The notes below the pieces were generated by a model. The model did no database searches, was not told where the DNA came from, and saw nothing but the letters and a program-made list of their open reading frames with translations. Both the position numbers and the translations under genes were made by a program. DNA of 64,000 nt from Pedobacter boryungensis (GTDB taxonomy: Bacteria; Bacteroidota; Bacteroidia; Sphingobacteriales; Sphingobacteriaceae): NCBI RefSeq assembly GCF_013204825.1, contig NZ_JABMKV010000001.1, forward strand, positions 1-64,000, written 5' to 3'. Below, one piece after another: positions 18,339-28,700 of this stretch. The stretch's first letter is position 1. Each line of letters begins with the position of its first letter.

Positions 18339-20228
18339 ATGGCAGAACCTATTTATAACGACGATAGTATAAGGTCCCTCGATTGGAAAGAGCACATCCG
18401 TTTACGTCCTGGTATGTACATTGGTAAACTTGGTGATGGTTCTGCTCAAGACGATGGAATTTACGTATTGCTAAAAGAAATTGTAGATAATTCTATTGAT
18501 GAATTTGTAATGGGATCTGGTAAGACTATCGAAATTACACTTTCAGAGCATAAAGTGAACATTCGTGATTATGGTCGTGGAATTCCTTTGGGGAAGGTTA
18601 TAGATTGCGTAAGTAAAATAAATACTGGTGGTAAATATGATAGCAATGCTTTTCAAAAATCGGTAGGGTTAAATGGTGTAGGTACAAAAGCTGTAAACGC
18701 GTTATCAACTAATTTTGTGGTGCAAAGCTATCGCGATGGCAAAACCAAAAAAGTAGAATTTAGCAAAGGTGAGATTGTTTCAGATCAACCAATTATTGAA
18801 ACAACACAAAGAAATGGTACGGCAATTACTTTTTATCCAGACGATACCATTTTTAGAAATTACCACTACATTCCAGATTTTGTAGAAAGCATGATTTGGA
18901 ATTATGTGTTCTTAAATACAGGTTTAACTATCAATTTTAATAATCAAAAATATTTCTCGGAGCGAGGATTATACGATTTATTAAATAAAGTAGCCGATGT
19001 AGAAAATATTCGTTATCCTATAATTCATTTAAAAGGAAACGATATAGAAATTGCGATGACTCATGGTCAGCAATATGGGGAGGATTACCATTCTTTTGTA
19101 AACGGTCAGCATACTACACAAGGTGGAACACACCAGGCTGCATTTAGAGAAGCGGTGGTAAAAACCATTCGCGAATTTTATAAGAAAGAATTTGATGCAA
19201 GTGATGTAAGAGCTTCTATTATTGCTGCAGTTTCGGTTAGAGTTCAGGAACCTGTTTTCGAATCACAAACTAAAACTAAACTAGGTTCGCAAAATATGGG
19301 TCCAGAAGGGCCATCTGTTCGTACATTCATTAACGATTTTGTAAAAAAAGAACTAGATGATTATTTGCACAAACATGCTGATGTTGCCGAAGCTTTGTTG
19401 AAAAGAATTGTTCAATCGGAGAGAGAACGTAAAGATATTGCAGGTATTAAAAAACTAGCGAACGATAGAGCTAAAAAAGCATCCCTACACAATAAAAAAC
19501 TAAGAGATTGCAAGGTTCATTTTAACACTCCTCACGATAAAAGATACGAAACTACATTGTTTATTACAGAGGGAGATTCAGCTTCGGGCTCTATCACAAA
19601 ATCACGTGATGTTGATTGTCAAGCGGTTTTTAGTCTGAAGGGAAAACCTTTAAATTGCTACGAACTCACTAAAAAAGTTGTATATGAAAATGAAGAATTT
19701 AATCTGTTACAACATGCTTTAAATATTGAAGATGGACTAGAAGGATTGCATTATAACAATATTGTTATTGCGACAGACGCAGACGTAGATGGAATGCATA
19801 TTCGTTTATTAATGATGACTTTCTTTTTGCAGTTTTTCCCTGATTTGGTTAGAGCAGGACATGTGTATATTTTGCAAACGCCATTATTTAGGGTTCGTAA
19901 TAAAAAAGAAACTATTTATTGTTATAGTGAAGATGAACGTCGTGATGCGATTGAAAAATTGGGAGGAAAACCAGAAATCACTCGATTTAAAGGTTTAGGA
20001 GAAATATCGCCTGATGAATTTGGTTTATTTATAGGTAAAGATATTAGACTTGACCCTGTGATTTTGAAAGATCAGACGATAAAGAGCTTGCTAGAATATT
20101 ATATGGGAAAAAATACTCCCGAAAGACAACAGCATATTATTAAAAATTTAAGGATAGAAAAAGACGAAATTAAGGAAGAAGAAAGAGAGAGAAACGAAGC
20201 TAATACAGAAAATTTAGAGGTTGCTTAA
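18339..20228 (+). CDS. parE: DNA topoisomerase IV subunit B
   Basis: 629 residues, the ATPase and TOPRIM subunit of a type IIA topoisomerase. GHKL ATPase motifs: [28 protein letters not shown] and [14 protein letters not shown]. The TOPRIM domain shows TEGDSASGS and [12 protein letters not shown] (Mg2+-binding Asp residues), then [11 protein letters not shown]. The short length and absence of a large TOPRIM insertion fit ParE rather than many GyrB proteins; the companion A subunit lies at 31627. In the cytoplasm, ParE and ParC decatenate sister chromosomes. A run of charged residues ([12 protein letters not shown]) closes the protein. The two subunit genes are split by a 10-kb block on both strands, so they are not one operon here. 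Confidence 0.93.
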   Translation: MAEPIYNDDSIRSLDWKEHIRLRPGMYIGKLGDGSAQDDGIYVLLKEIVDNSIDEFVMGSGKTIEITLSEHKVNIRDYGRGIPLGKVIDCVSKINTGGKYDSNAFQKSVGLNGVGTKAVNALSTNFVVQSYRDGKTKKVEFSKGEIVSDQPIIETTQRNGTAITFYPDDTIFRNYHYIPDFVESMIWNYVFLNTGLTINFNNQKYFSERGLYDLLNKVADVENIRYPIIHLKGNDIEIAMTHGQQYGEDYHSFVNGQHTTQGGTHQAAFREAVVKTIREFYKKEFDASDVRASIIAAVSVRVQEPVFESQTKTKLGSQNMGPEGPSVRTFINDFVKKELDDYLHKHADVAEALLKRIVQSERERKDIAGIKKLANDRAKKASLHNKKLRDCKVHFNTPHDKRYETTLFITEGDSASGSITKSRDVDCQAVFSLKGKPLNCYELTKKVVYENEEFNLLQHALNIEDGLEGLHYNNIVIATDADVDGMHIRLLMMTFFLQFFPDLVRAGHVYILQTPLFRVRNKKETIYCYSEDERRDAIEKLGGKPEITRFKGLGEISPDEFGLFIGKDIRLDPVILKDQTIKSLLEYYMGKNTPERQQHIIKNLRIEKDEIKEEERERNEANTENLEVA

Positions 20229-20265
20229 TTTTTTTTAATTAACTGATAAGCAATATTATTTTGTG

Positions 20266-20273
20266 TATGTTTG
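20266..20273 (+). promoter_or_regulatory. Putative -7 promoter box for the hybrid kinase gene
   Basis: TATGTTTG, an exact TAnnTTTG match 38 nt after the parE stop. It would give a 5' leader of about 70 nt that contains the hairpin at 20302-20328. Confidence 0.45.
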
Positions 20274-20301
20274 TGCACCACTCTACTTGTTATTAAAAAA
20301 A

Positions 20302-20328
20302 TTGCCCTAAACTTAAATTTTAGGGCAT
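20302..20328 (+). terminator. Hairpin between parE and the hybrid kinase
   Basis: Eight-bp stem GCCCTAAA (20304-20311) / TTTAGGGC (20319-20326), followed by AT-rich sequence without a pure T run. It can serve as the parE terminator or, given the -7 box upstream, as a leader hairpin of the kinase mRNA. Confidence 0.5.
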
Positions 20329-20350
20329 TATAATTTTAATTAACAAGTTT

Positions 20351-22504
20351 ATGCCTTTTTCTTCTACCCAAAATCCTTCAACACGTTATAGTCTTGTAGT
20401 TTTTTTAATATTAGCCTTATTTTTATGTGCTATTTTTTTCTATGTTCGAAATAATAGAACTACTGTTTTATTAAATAACATTCATCAACTTTCTGAATTA
20501 AAAGAAGATTATAGTCAGATAGACTCTTGTATTATCGTATTATATAATGCAGATAATAATTGCCGATTATTTGCTGCAACAGGTCAGAAAAACTATATCC
20601 AAAGATTTACGAGCGATATAGATTTTGTTTCAAACACCTTAGATGATATGAATAGTAGGGTGAATGAAAATGAAAAAAATGGTTCAAAAAATATCAAAAC
20701 TTTAGTTGACCAAAAAAAAAGTAGAACAGAACTCTATTTAAAATTAAGATTATTAACAGACAGCTTAATTAATATTTCTTCAAACGTAGATACAAATACT
20801 CGAGTTCTAGTTAATACAAATAATAATTTTACTTATAAAAAGATTAAAAGAACTGTTAAAGTAGATACCATTATCACTCCTATTAAGGTTCAACCGAAAC
20901 CGAAATTTTTTGAAAGATTAGCAGCTGTTTTTTCCAAAAAGAAACCTAAGGTTGAAGATACAGCTTACAAAGTAGTTAGAACTGAAACTAAGATTGATAC
21001 TTCATCACAAAACAAGAATTCTAGCATTACACAACTGCAAAAGTTAAATAATTTGTACTTAGCGAATAGTATGCTCAAAAAGAATGAAATTGCTATTTTA
21101 CAAATCAATAATAGGCTAATTGCTGAATTAGTTTCCCTTTTACAAAACTATAAAAAACATGAGATGACATTTGTTTCTCAAAATCGGAAACAAATAAATG
21201 AAGATATTCATGATACGTTTAAAAGCCTTGACACAATTTTTATCTTAAGCATCCTCATACTTTTAATATTAGTTTCAGCTATTCTATATAATATTTGGAA
21301 AATTTATAAAAATGAAAATGCATTAATAAAGTATAGTCAAAAAACTTCACAATATGCAATTTCTAAGAGCAGATTTCTAGCAAATATGAGCCATGAAATA
21401 CGTACACCTTTAAACTCGATTATTGGTTTTTCCGAGCAATTAAGTCATAGTAAATTAAACTATCAACAAACAGAACAACTAACCGCAATAGAAAATTCAT
21501 CGAGGATACTGTTAGATGTAGTTAATGATATCCTAGATTTTTCTAAGTACGAAACCGGTAAGGTTAGCTTTGATAAGATTTCTTTTATCCCGTTTGATGC
21601 AATTACAGAAGTATACACGAGTATGAGTATTCTAGCGAGTAAAAAAGGAGTTGAGTTAAAAAAGGATATTTCCTTTAACAATAGCATTTGCTTTTCTGGA
21701 GATTCACTTCGTTTAAAGCAAGTCGTAATGAATTTATTGAGTAATGCTATTAAATTTACTGAAAAAGGTTCAGTTACATTAAAGGCTGATTTTAGTTTAA
21801 ATGATAAAAAGCAAGCAGTATTAAAAGTTCATGTTATAGATACAGGAATTGGAATTACTCCTGAAAACTTAGATATGATATTTGATGAATTTGCACAAGT
21901 ATACTACTCATCAACTAAAGTTAAACAAAAAGGTACCGGATTAGGACTAGCTATTTGTAAAAAAATAGTAGAGTTTCAAAATGGAAAAATAGGTGTGAGT
22001 AGTAGATTAGGTATGGGTTCGATATTTAGTTTTGAAATTCCGTATGAGTTATGCAATAAAAGTGTAGAAATAATTAAAACTACTGTTAGCACTTTTGATA
22101 ATTTAGAAGGGAAACGAGTTTTATTAGCAGATGATAATAAGTTAAATGTATTACTGATACAAACTGTTATTAAAAAATATAAAATAATAACTGATGTTGC
22201 TTATGATGGAAAAGAAGCGTTTGAGTTATTTCGTCATAATACTTACGATTTAATTTTAACTGATATTCAAATGCCGGAAATGGGAGGGGTAGAATTAACA
22301 CGTAAAATTAGATTATATGCCGATCCTGCAAAGATGAATACACCGATTTTAGGAGTTACAGCAAATGTTTTAAAAGAAGATCGTGAAAAGTATATTGAAT
22401 CAGGTATCAATGATTTGGTGCTTAAACCTTTTTCTGAGCAAGAATTGATGGATAAAATTGTAGTTTATGTTTTAGGACAATCTACAGTATCTTCAGGGTG
22501 CTGA
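20351..22504 (+). CDS. Hybrid sensor histidine kinase with receiver domain
   Basis: 717 residues. A first membrane helix (about 14-31) and a second (about 295-317) enclose a ~260-residue sensor region. The cytoplasmic part has a HisKA domain with phospho-acceptor His348 in NMSHEIRTPLNSIIGF, a HATPase domain (NLLSNAIKFTEKG, DTGIGI, KGTGLGLAICKK) and a C-terminal receiver domain with phospho-acceptor Asp638 in LILTDIQMPEMGG. There is no output domain, so it must pass the signal to another protein. The sensor region has an unusual basic stretch (PKPKFFERLAAVFSKKKPKV) between helical parts that resemble CHASE3-like four-helix sensors. The 3' end overlaps the convergent YihY gene by 40 bp. Confidence 0.88.
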   Translation: MPFSSTQNPSTRYSLVVFLILALFLCAIFFYVRNNRTTVLLNNIHQLSELKEDYSQIDSCIIVLYNADNNCRLFAATGQKNYIQRFTSDIDFVSNTLDDMNSRVNENEKNGSKNIKTLVDQKKSRTELYLKLRLLTDSLINISSNVDTNTRVLVNTNNNFTYKKIKRTVKVDTIITPIKVQPKPKFFERLAAVFSKKKPKVEDTAYKVVRTETKIDTSSQNKNSSITQLQKLNNLYLANSMLKKNEIAILQINNRLIAELVSLLQNYKKHEMTFVSQNRKQINEDIHDTFKSLDTIFILSILILLILVSAILYNIWKIYKNENALIKYSQKTSQYAISKSRFLANMSHEIRTPLNSIIGFSEQLSHSKLNYQQTEQLTAIENSSRILLDVVNDILDFSKYETGKVSFDKISFIPFDAITEVYTSMSILASKKGVELKKDISFNNSICFSGDSLRLKQVVMNLLSNAIKFTEKGSVTLKADFSLNDKKQAVLKVHVIDTGIGITPENLDMIFDEFAQVYYSSTKVKQKGTGLGLAICKKIVEFQNGKIGVSSRLGMGSIFSFEIPYELCNKSVEIIKTTVSTFDNLEGKRVLLADDNKLNVLLIQTVIKKYKIITDVAYDGKEAFELFRHNTYDLILTDIQMPEMGGVELTRKIRLYADPAKMNTPILGVTANVLKEDREKYIESGINDLVLKPFSEQELMDKIVVYVLGQSTVSSGC

Positions 22505-23463
22505 GGTGGTAAAACTTCTACTTTCTTTTCTACAATAATGGTTTTTAAGTGAACTGCGTATTTTGAGGGCGCAATGCCGTCAGAATATTTTTCGGCATAG
22601 GCTTGAGTAAATTCTGCTCCAAAGTATAAAATAACAGACGTATAATAGATCCAGACTAAAATTACTATAATCGAACTTGCTGCACCAAATGTAGAACCAG
22701 GATTACCTTTTTCGATATAAATACTGATTGCATATTTACCTAAACTAAACATAAGAGCGGTAAATAATGCGCCAATTAAAGCTGGTTTCCATTTCAAATC
22801 TACATCTGGCAATACTTTGAAAATAATAGCAAAAATGGCTGTCACTACTGCTAATGTTAAAATATTCGTCACAATAAGCATGAAAAAACTAGAAATTTGT
22901 TCAATACCGATTTTAGAAGCATAAATTTCTAATTTGTTTCCAATTCCTACTACAATGCTATTAATAACAAGAGAAACTAATAGTAAAAACCCTAAAGACG
23001 CGATGAGTGAAAATGACAATAAGCGATTTGTGATAAGCTTTTTCCATCCCTTTTTTGGAACTGCTTTTACCTTCCATATTTGATTTATACTATCCTGAAT
23101 TTCAATAAAAATTGCTGTTGATCCTATTACTAAGGTTACAATTCCGATAATTAAACCCATTGTGCTTTTACCAGAAAGGTTTGCGTTTTCTACAAAACCT
23201 CTCAATTGATGGGCAGCTTCATTACCAATCATTTTACTAATTTCCCCAAATAACTTTGTGTTAGGATCCATGTTGTCTCCTAAAAAAAGACTAGTAGCTG
23301 AGATGATAATAATGATTAATGGAGTAAGTGAAAATATAGTATAATATGCCAAAGAGGCACTCAATTTCATTACACGATCTTCTATAAAACCTTTTCCTGC
23401 GGCTATAAATAAATGATATGTACCTATAACTAAGTTTTTTGCTTTCTTTATTAAACCAATCAT
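22465..23463 (-). CDS. YihY/BrkB-family inner-membrane protein
   Basis: About 332 residues with six predicted membrane segments. The family hallmark LSASLAYYTIFSLTPLIIII appears in the first helix region, followed by WKVKAVPKKGWKK and a C-terminal VILYFGAEFTQAYAEKY, all typical of YihY / BrkB (formerly mis-annotated as RNase BN). The function in this phylum is unknown; these are inner-membrane proteins. The ATG at 23463 lies 4 bp after the tamL stop and is preferred over the TTG at 23490, which would overlap tamL. Together with tamB and tamL it forms a minus-strand envelope operon. Its last codons overlap the convergent histidine kinase gene. Confidence 0.87.
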   Translation of the reverse strand: MIGLIKKAKNLVIGTYHLFIAAGKGFIEDRVMKLSASLAYYTIFSLTPLIIIIISATSLFLGDNMDPNTKLFGEISKMIGNEAAHQLRGFVENANLSGKSTMGLIIGIVTLVIGSTAIFIEIQDSINQIWKVKAVPKKGWKKLITNRLLSFSLIASLGFLLLVSLVINSIVVGIGNKLEIYASKIGIEQISSFFMLIVTNILTLAVVTAIFAIIFKVLPDVDLKWKPALIGALFTALMFSLGKYAISIYIEKGNPGSTFGAASSIIVILVWIYYTSVILYFGAEFTQAYAEKYSDGIAPSKYAVHLKTIIVEKKVEVLPPQHPEDTVDCPKT

Positions 23464-23467
23464 ACTA

Positions 23468-25786
23468 TTAAAACGGATAGCCGATGCCAATGTTTAAAAT
23501 AAGATTTTCTTTTCGCCACATTTTGCTTCCAAAATCTACTTGATCTAACACCCAGCGTTGTCCGCTAGGTAAATATGGCTTTCTAATAGGGAATGCGCCA
23601 TCTAATCTAATTACAAATATTTGAGCATCAATTCTCAAACCAGCACCAGTACCAACAGCCAATTCGTTCAACGCATTTTTGAGTTTAAATCCTGAGCCCA
23701 ATCTTGCACTTCCTGGAATTGCAGGATCGCCTTTATCTTCTTTTCTTAGCCAGATATTACCAGCATCTACAAATACAGCTCCATACAATACACTAACAAT
23801 TTTAAATCGAAGTTCGGTATTTAACATCATTTTTATGTCCCCACCTTGGTCCGAAAATGTCTTATTCTCTGGCACTTTGTAAGTTCCTGGTCCTAATGTT
23901 CTAGCTCTAAATGCTCTAATATCATTACTTCCGCCAGCAAAGAATTGACGAACAAAAGGTAAAGATGTACTGTTGCCATAGGCATAACCGTAACCAAGAT
24001 TTAGTCTATTTGCCCAAGTTACATTCTTATTAATTTTATAATAATCTCTTAAATCTGTTTCAAGTCTTACAAATTGGGTAAGTGATGTTCCAAATAATCC
24101 CCTTCTGCCTAATTCATCTTTTGAGACAAAAAGTCCCCATACATTTCCGCTAGTTTCTACTCCACCATTAAAATAAATATTATTTCTCCTAGCAGTTTCC
24201 ATCTGATTGGAATAAGTGAAATTGTAGTTACTTCCAATAATAAATTGATTTTCTAAAGAACTCCTTAGTATTGGGTTTGAATTAAAAAGGTTTTCTTTTG
24301 TTGCACTATCTGGAAAACTTGCATGTACGAAGTTTACTGAAATTGGATTGAAATTATGTTCTTTTCTGATGTTCTCTTTCCAATTGTAACCAAATTCTGT
24401 TTTAAATGCATTTAATGAATATTGAGATCCTCTACTTAATAATTGATAAGAAAGAGAAGCAATGGTTTTTGGAATAAATGCATTGGTGGTTTTTGGCTTA
24501 TAAAAAGGAACTATAAATTGAGGGAATGTTAATTTACCTTCTGCTGTAAATGAATAAGAATTTAGGCCTTTAGCAATTCCGCTCACTTGTGTTTCAAAAC
24601 CACCACTTACACTTATATCTAACTGTTCAGCACCTCTAAATAAATTACGTGTAGTTTGAGTTAATTTAACTTCAGAACCAACAAAATTATTCGATTTACT
24701 TGTTCCAGTAACCGAAAAAGTCAGTGAATTTTTCTTCAAAGGAGTTAAATAGATATTTAAGTTCAACTGATTATTTCTGAAACTATCTATTGGCAAAAAT
24801 TCTGCTCTAACATCTTGAAAAGCACCAATATTTACCATTCTATTTAAAGATTGGTTATGATCTTTTCTATTATAATTTTCTCCTTTTTTGAAGAAAACTA
24901 ACCGATCGAATAATTTAGGTTTGAAAGTGTTTCTATTATCATAAATATTGAAATCATTGTACTGTATAGGTTTTAAACTCCTCAACAAACTATCTCTACG
25001 CAAATTATAATTAGGGAAAATATTGATGTTATGAATAGTGTAAGGTTTTAATGCAGCATCTGGAGAAGTGTTTTTGATATTTACATTAACATCAACTAAA
25101 TTTTTTCCAATTGTACTATCTACCTGTAAAATCAAATAATCTGGATTGAAATAGAAATAGCCACTTTCTTTTAAATCGTTATCAATTCTAATTCTTTCAT
25201 TTTTATAAGTATCCAAATCATAAAAATCTCCAACTTTTAATAGTGTTTTATCTTTATTTAAATTGATGATATGCGTTAAATCCCCTGTGTCTTTTGGAAA
25301 AGTAATGCTATTAATTTTATACCTAATTCCTGTGTTTACAGTATATACAGCTTTTCCTTTTTTACCCTTAATCACTGTATCGCCAGTAACATCAGATTGT
25401 AAATATCCTTGACTAATTAAGTAACTTTTTAAAACGTCATTATTATATTTAATTTTTACATCGTTGAGTAAAACTGGTGGTTCGCCAATTTTGTTTTTTA
25501 ACCAATTTCCAATTCCCTTTGGCTTAACAGTATCAGGGGCTAAATTGTGAATCAACAACTTATATTTAATACCTAATATTGATTTATTTGGTCGTGGTCT
25601 GGTTTTACTTTCTAACGTTTTTTTAACCTCTTTTTGATTATCAATTCTTGTAGAAGAATCTGGATTGATATTTATATCCGCCCCAGTATATAAATATTGT
25701 CCAGGTTTTAATCTGCTGGTTGTACTACAACTCGCCACAACCAAACAAGCCAATAAAAATAATATCGATTTAATTAGTTGTTTCAT
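23468..25786 (-). CDS. tamL: TamL: lipid-anchored BamA/TamA-family outer-membrane protein
   Basis: 772 residues. The N-terminus is a lipoprotein signal with lipobox VASC (Cys20), so the protein is lipidated, as described for TamL of Bacteroidota, the local form of TamA. POTRA-like repeats occupy roughly residues 60-340 (for example YLISQGYLQSDVTGDTVIKG, IDNDLKESGYFYFNPDYLIL), followed by an Omp85 beta-barrel with FFAGGSNDIRAFRARTLGPG, the conserved barrel-lumen loop (RxFRxRxLGPG), and a C-terminus ILNIGIGYPF. With TamB it is thought to deliver phospholipids or proteins to the outer membrane. Its start overlaps the tamB 3' end by 17 bp, which means tight translational coupling. Confidence 0.9.
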   Translation of the reverse strand: MKQLIKSILFLLACLVVASCSTTSRLKPGQYLYTGADININPDSSTRIDNQKEVKKTLESKTRPRPNKSILGIKYKLLIHNLAPDTVKPKGIGNWLKNKIGEPPVLLNDVKIKYNNDVLKSYLISQGYLQSDVTGDTVIKGKKGKAVYTVNTGIRYKINSITFPKDTGDLTHIINLNKDKTLLKVGDFYDLDTYKNERIRIDNDLKESGYFYFNPDYLILQVDSTIGKNLVDVNVNIKNTSPDAALKPYTIHNINIFPNYNLRRDSLLRSLKPIQYNDFNIYDNRNTFKPKLFDRLVFFKKGENYNRKDHNQSLNRMVNIGAFQDVRAEFLPIDSFRNNQLNLNIYLTPLKKNSLTFSVTGTSKSNNFVGSEVKLTQTTRNLFRGAEQLDISVSGGFETQVSGIAKGLNSYSFTAEGKLTFPQFIVPFYKPKTTNAFIPKTIASLSYQLLSRGSQYSLNAFKTEFGYNWKENIRKEHNFNPISVNFVHASFPDSATKENLFNSNPILRSSLENQFIIGSNYNFTYSNQMETARRNNIYFNGGVETSGNVWGLFVSKDELGRRGLFGTSLTQFVRLETDLRDYYKINKNVTWANRLNLGYGYAYGNSTSLPFVRQFFAGGSNDIRAFRARTLGPGTYKVPENKTFSDQGGDIKMMLNTELRFKIVSVLYGAVFVDAGNIWLRKEDKGDPAIPGSARLGSGFKLKNALNELAVGTGAGLRIDAQIFVIRLDGAFPIRKPYLPSGQRWVLDQVDFGSKMWRKENLILNIGIGYPF

Positions 25787-28700
25787 CTTTTGGTTTACGT
25801 TCTATTTGATTTCTTAATTTTTTCTTACGTGATTGGAAAATTTCTCTAAACTTATTATAGTCTACAACTAAAGTAAATCCAAGTCCAGTCTCTATAATCT
25901 GACCTTCAACTATTCCTTCGTTTTGGTTACGACGATAAAATCTTAATCTATATCTTCCATCAGCAGATAGTGCATAATCAATATTTACATTGCCAGCAAT
26001 ATTTGATGAGCTTTGTCCAGGTGTTTTAGGGCCTTCTAATCCAAACGAACTTCCTACAGTTACCGTCAATCTATCACTTAATAATTTTTTAGATAAACCT
26101 ATTTCTAAATCTGTTTTTTGCTGCAATGACCCAGTTGAGTAATCCTCTGAAGAATTTACACCGAAGTTTAAATCTACACCTTGAATTAAATCAGATGCTA
26201 AATTGTTCAATTGCTCCGTTAATAATTTACTTACACTAGAACGAGCTAACGTCGAAGCTCCCCCACCGCCACCTACTAAACTTTGGAAAGGATTATTCGC
26301 AATAAATCGGTTTAAGGCGAGCAGTGCAAAAACTTGTTTGTTCAACTCATTTTCATCTCTATTTACATTTTGCAATTTGGTATAAACGGTTCCTTCTAAT
26401 GCGCCACGTTCGTTTTCAGGTAAATCAATTTTGAAAGAGATAGTTGGTTTTAACAACTCATCTTTCATGTATAAATAAACCTGAAATGGCAATTTTGTTT
26501 TAGCTCTAATATTATCTGGTTCGTTAATTAAATCAATTGGAGCTGCGTTTACTTCATATAAAGCGGTTAAATTAACAGTTGCTGCGGTGGGTTCACCAGT
26601 CCAAATAATGGTACTTCCTTTTACAATTTTAAATGGTCTTTTTCCTAATGGGGCAACTGTTAAACTATAAGAACCTTCTTCAACCTCGTAGCGTCCTGTT
26701 AAACTAATTTTTCCGCTCGGATCAATTGTTGCATTCAAATTGGCATTGCCTTTTACGCTTAAGTTATCTCCATTTTGCGGGTCTACAACTACATTCAACT
26801 CAGCTTCTGGATCTATGGTTATGTCTGCAACAAGATTTAATCCTTTTAGTGGAGATTTACTTACACTGTCTGCTTTTAAATCTTTTTTGCCGTTAAAAGG
26901 TGGCGCATCTTTATCAATAAATTGTACAATTCCCTCTTGTTCAATTACCGATGGATCATTTATTGGCAAGGCATAAAAGAATTTTGTTCCCTTGTTAACT
27001 TTAATATCCATGTTAACATCTGGTTGATTTAAATCTCCACGAACTTTTATTGTACTGGTTAAAAATACCGTACCATAAATCATGTCATTATCTGCTGCTG
27101 TAGAATTTATTGCTCTAAAGTTGTTTGTTCTAATGTCTAAACCAAACCTTACGTTTTTAAAATCTGTGGTATAAATATTTCCATCGATAATTGCTTTTTG
27201 CCCTAAAGAGTCAATTAGTGTAAAATCATCAAACCTAATTCCTTCATTATTAAAAGTTATTTCTTGGTTTGGCATTGTAAAATAAGAATTGATGTAGGCA
27301 ACATTAAATCCAGCATTATTAAACTTAAGATTTCCCAATATTTTAGGTGACGTTAATTCTCCTTTTACCGAGAACTGTCCTGTTAATGTTCCTTTTCCAT
27401 TTCTAATCTGACCCAAACTAACACTTTCTATTTCTTTAAGATCTATTTTATCAATATTTACCGCTAAGTCTAATGCACTTTCTGGAGCTGTATAATAGAA
27501 ACCTTTTGCGCTCAGTTCATGAACGCCTTTTAATCTCGCGTCTACTTCAAAAGCATTCGCTGTATTATTGTTTACTAATAAACTCAAATCTCCAAGTTCA
27601 TCCTTTTGATAACGCAATTTACTGACAGTTAAATCAGCTTCGAACTTAGGGTTTGATACTAAGTCTTTAACATTCACTTTTCCGTTAATTGTACCACCAA
27701 CTAAAGTAGTATCAGTTTCAGCAAATTTGGTAAGTGTTTCAATCTGGAAATTTTTAAATTCTGCTTGTAATGGCGAATTTGGAGTATTAGTAATGCTATT
27801 AATACTCAATAATTGTGAGCCCTGACTTAAATTAAACTGATTGGCCAAAATACCCGAACGTCCAAATTGTATGTAATTTGCTGGATCAACAGTCCATTTT
27901 TCATAATCTAATAAGAGTTTGTTCGGATCAAGATTAAATCTAAAATCTTTATTAAACGATTTAAAAATTCCTGCAATTACGTACTTGTCTTTTCGTTGTC
28001 TATCTCTAAGAAATACATTTAAATTCAACTGATTATTCGCCGCATCACCAGAAATTTCGCTATTAAATAACACGATAGCAGGACTTTGAATACTCTTAAT
28101 AGTGAAATTATAATTTAGCTTTTGATTGGTATTGTTTACCGCAATTCGACTGCTATCTATTGTATAATCGCCATAAACTATTTTTGGAAAGGAAGCATTC
28201 ATTAATAAACTATCCTTTTGTGTATCCAATAGTCCATTAATTTTTGAAGGTAAAAAAGTAGTGAGCTCTGGTACAAAATCTTTTAAAAATTTCGGATTGT
28301 AAATGTTAATGGCAAACCTAATTCGCTGATCTGGAATGGAAGTAACTTCCCCAAATTGATAATATTTATTGATTTGATTGATAACAGCATTTCCAATTTT
28401 ACTTAACTGATATTTACCATCAATTTTTGCACTTAACAATTCTGATTTTAGAATTAAACTATTTGATGTTGCCGTAGAAAGTGCATGCAACTCAACAGTA
28501 TCAACATTAAATTTTCTGCCTTCTTTTACCAATTGCAAACCAGTAGCAAAAACATCACCATTCAAATAATCTACATCAACAGTACTTAAATTTGCTTTAA
28601 TATTACCAGCAACTTTAAACTCTGTGCTACTAAAATTCAATTTTTGCAGATCAATTTGTTTCAAATCTACATTAGCTTTTATACTAGGATATTTCCCAGC

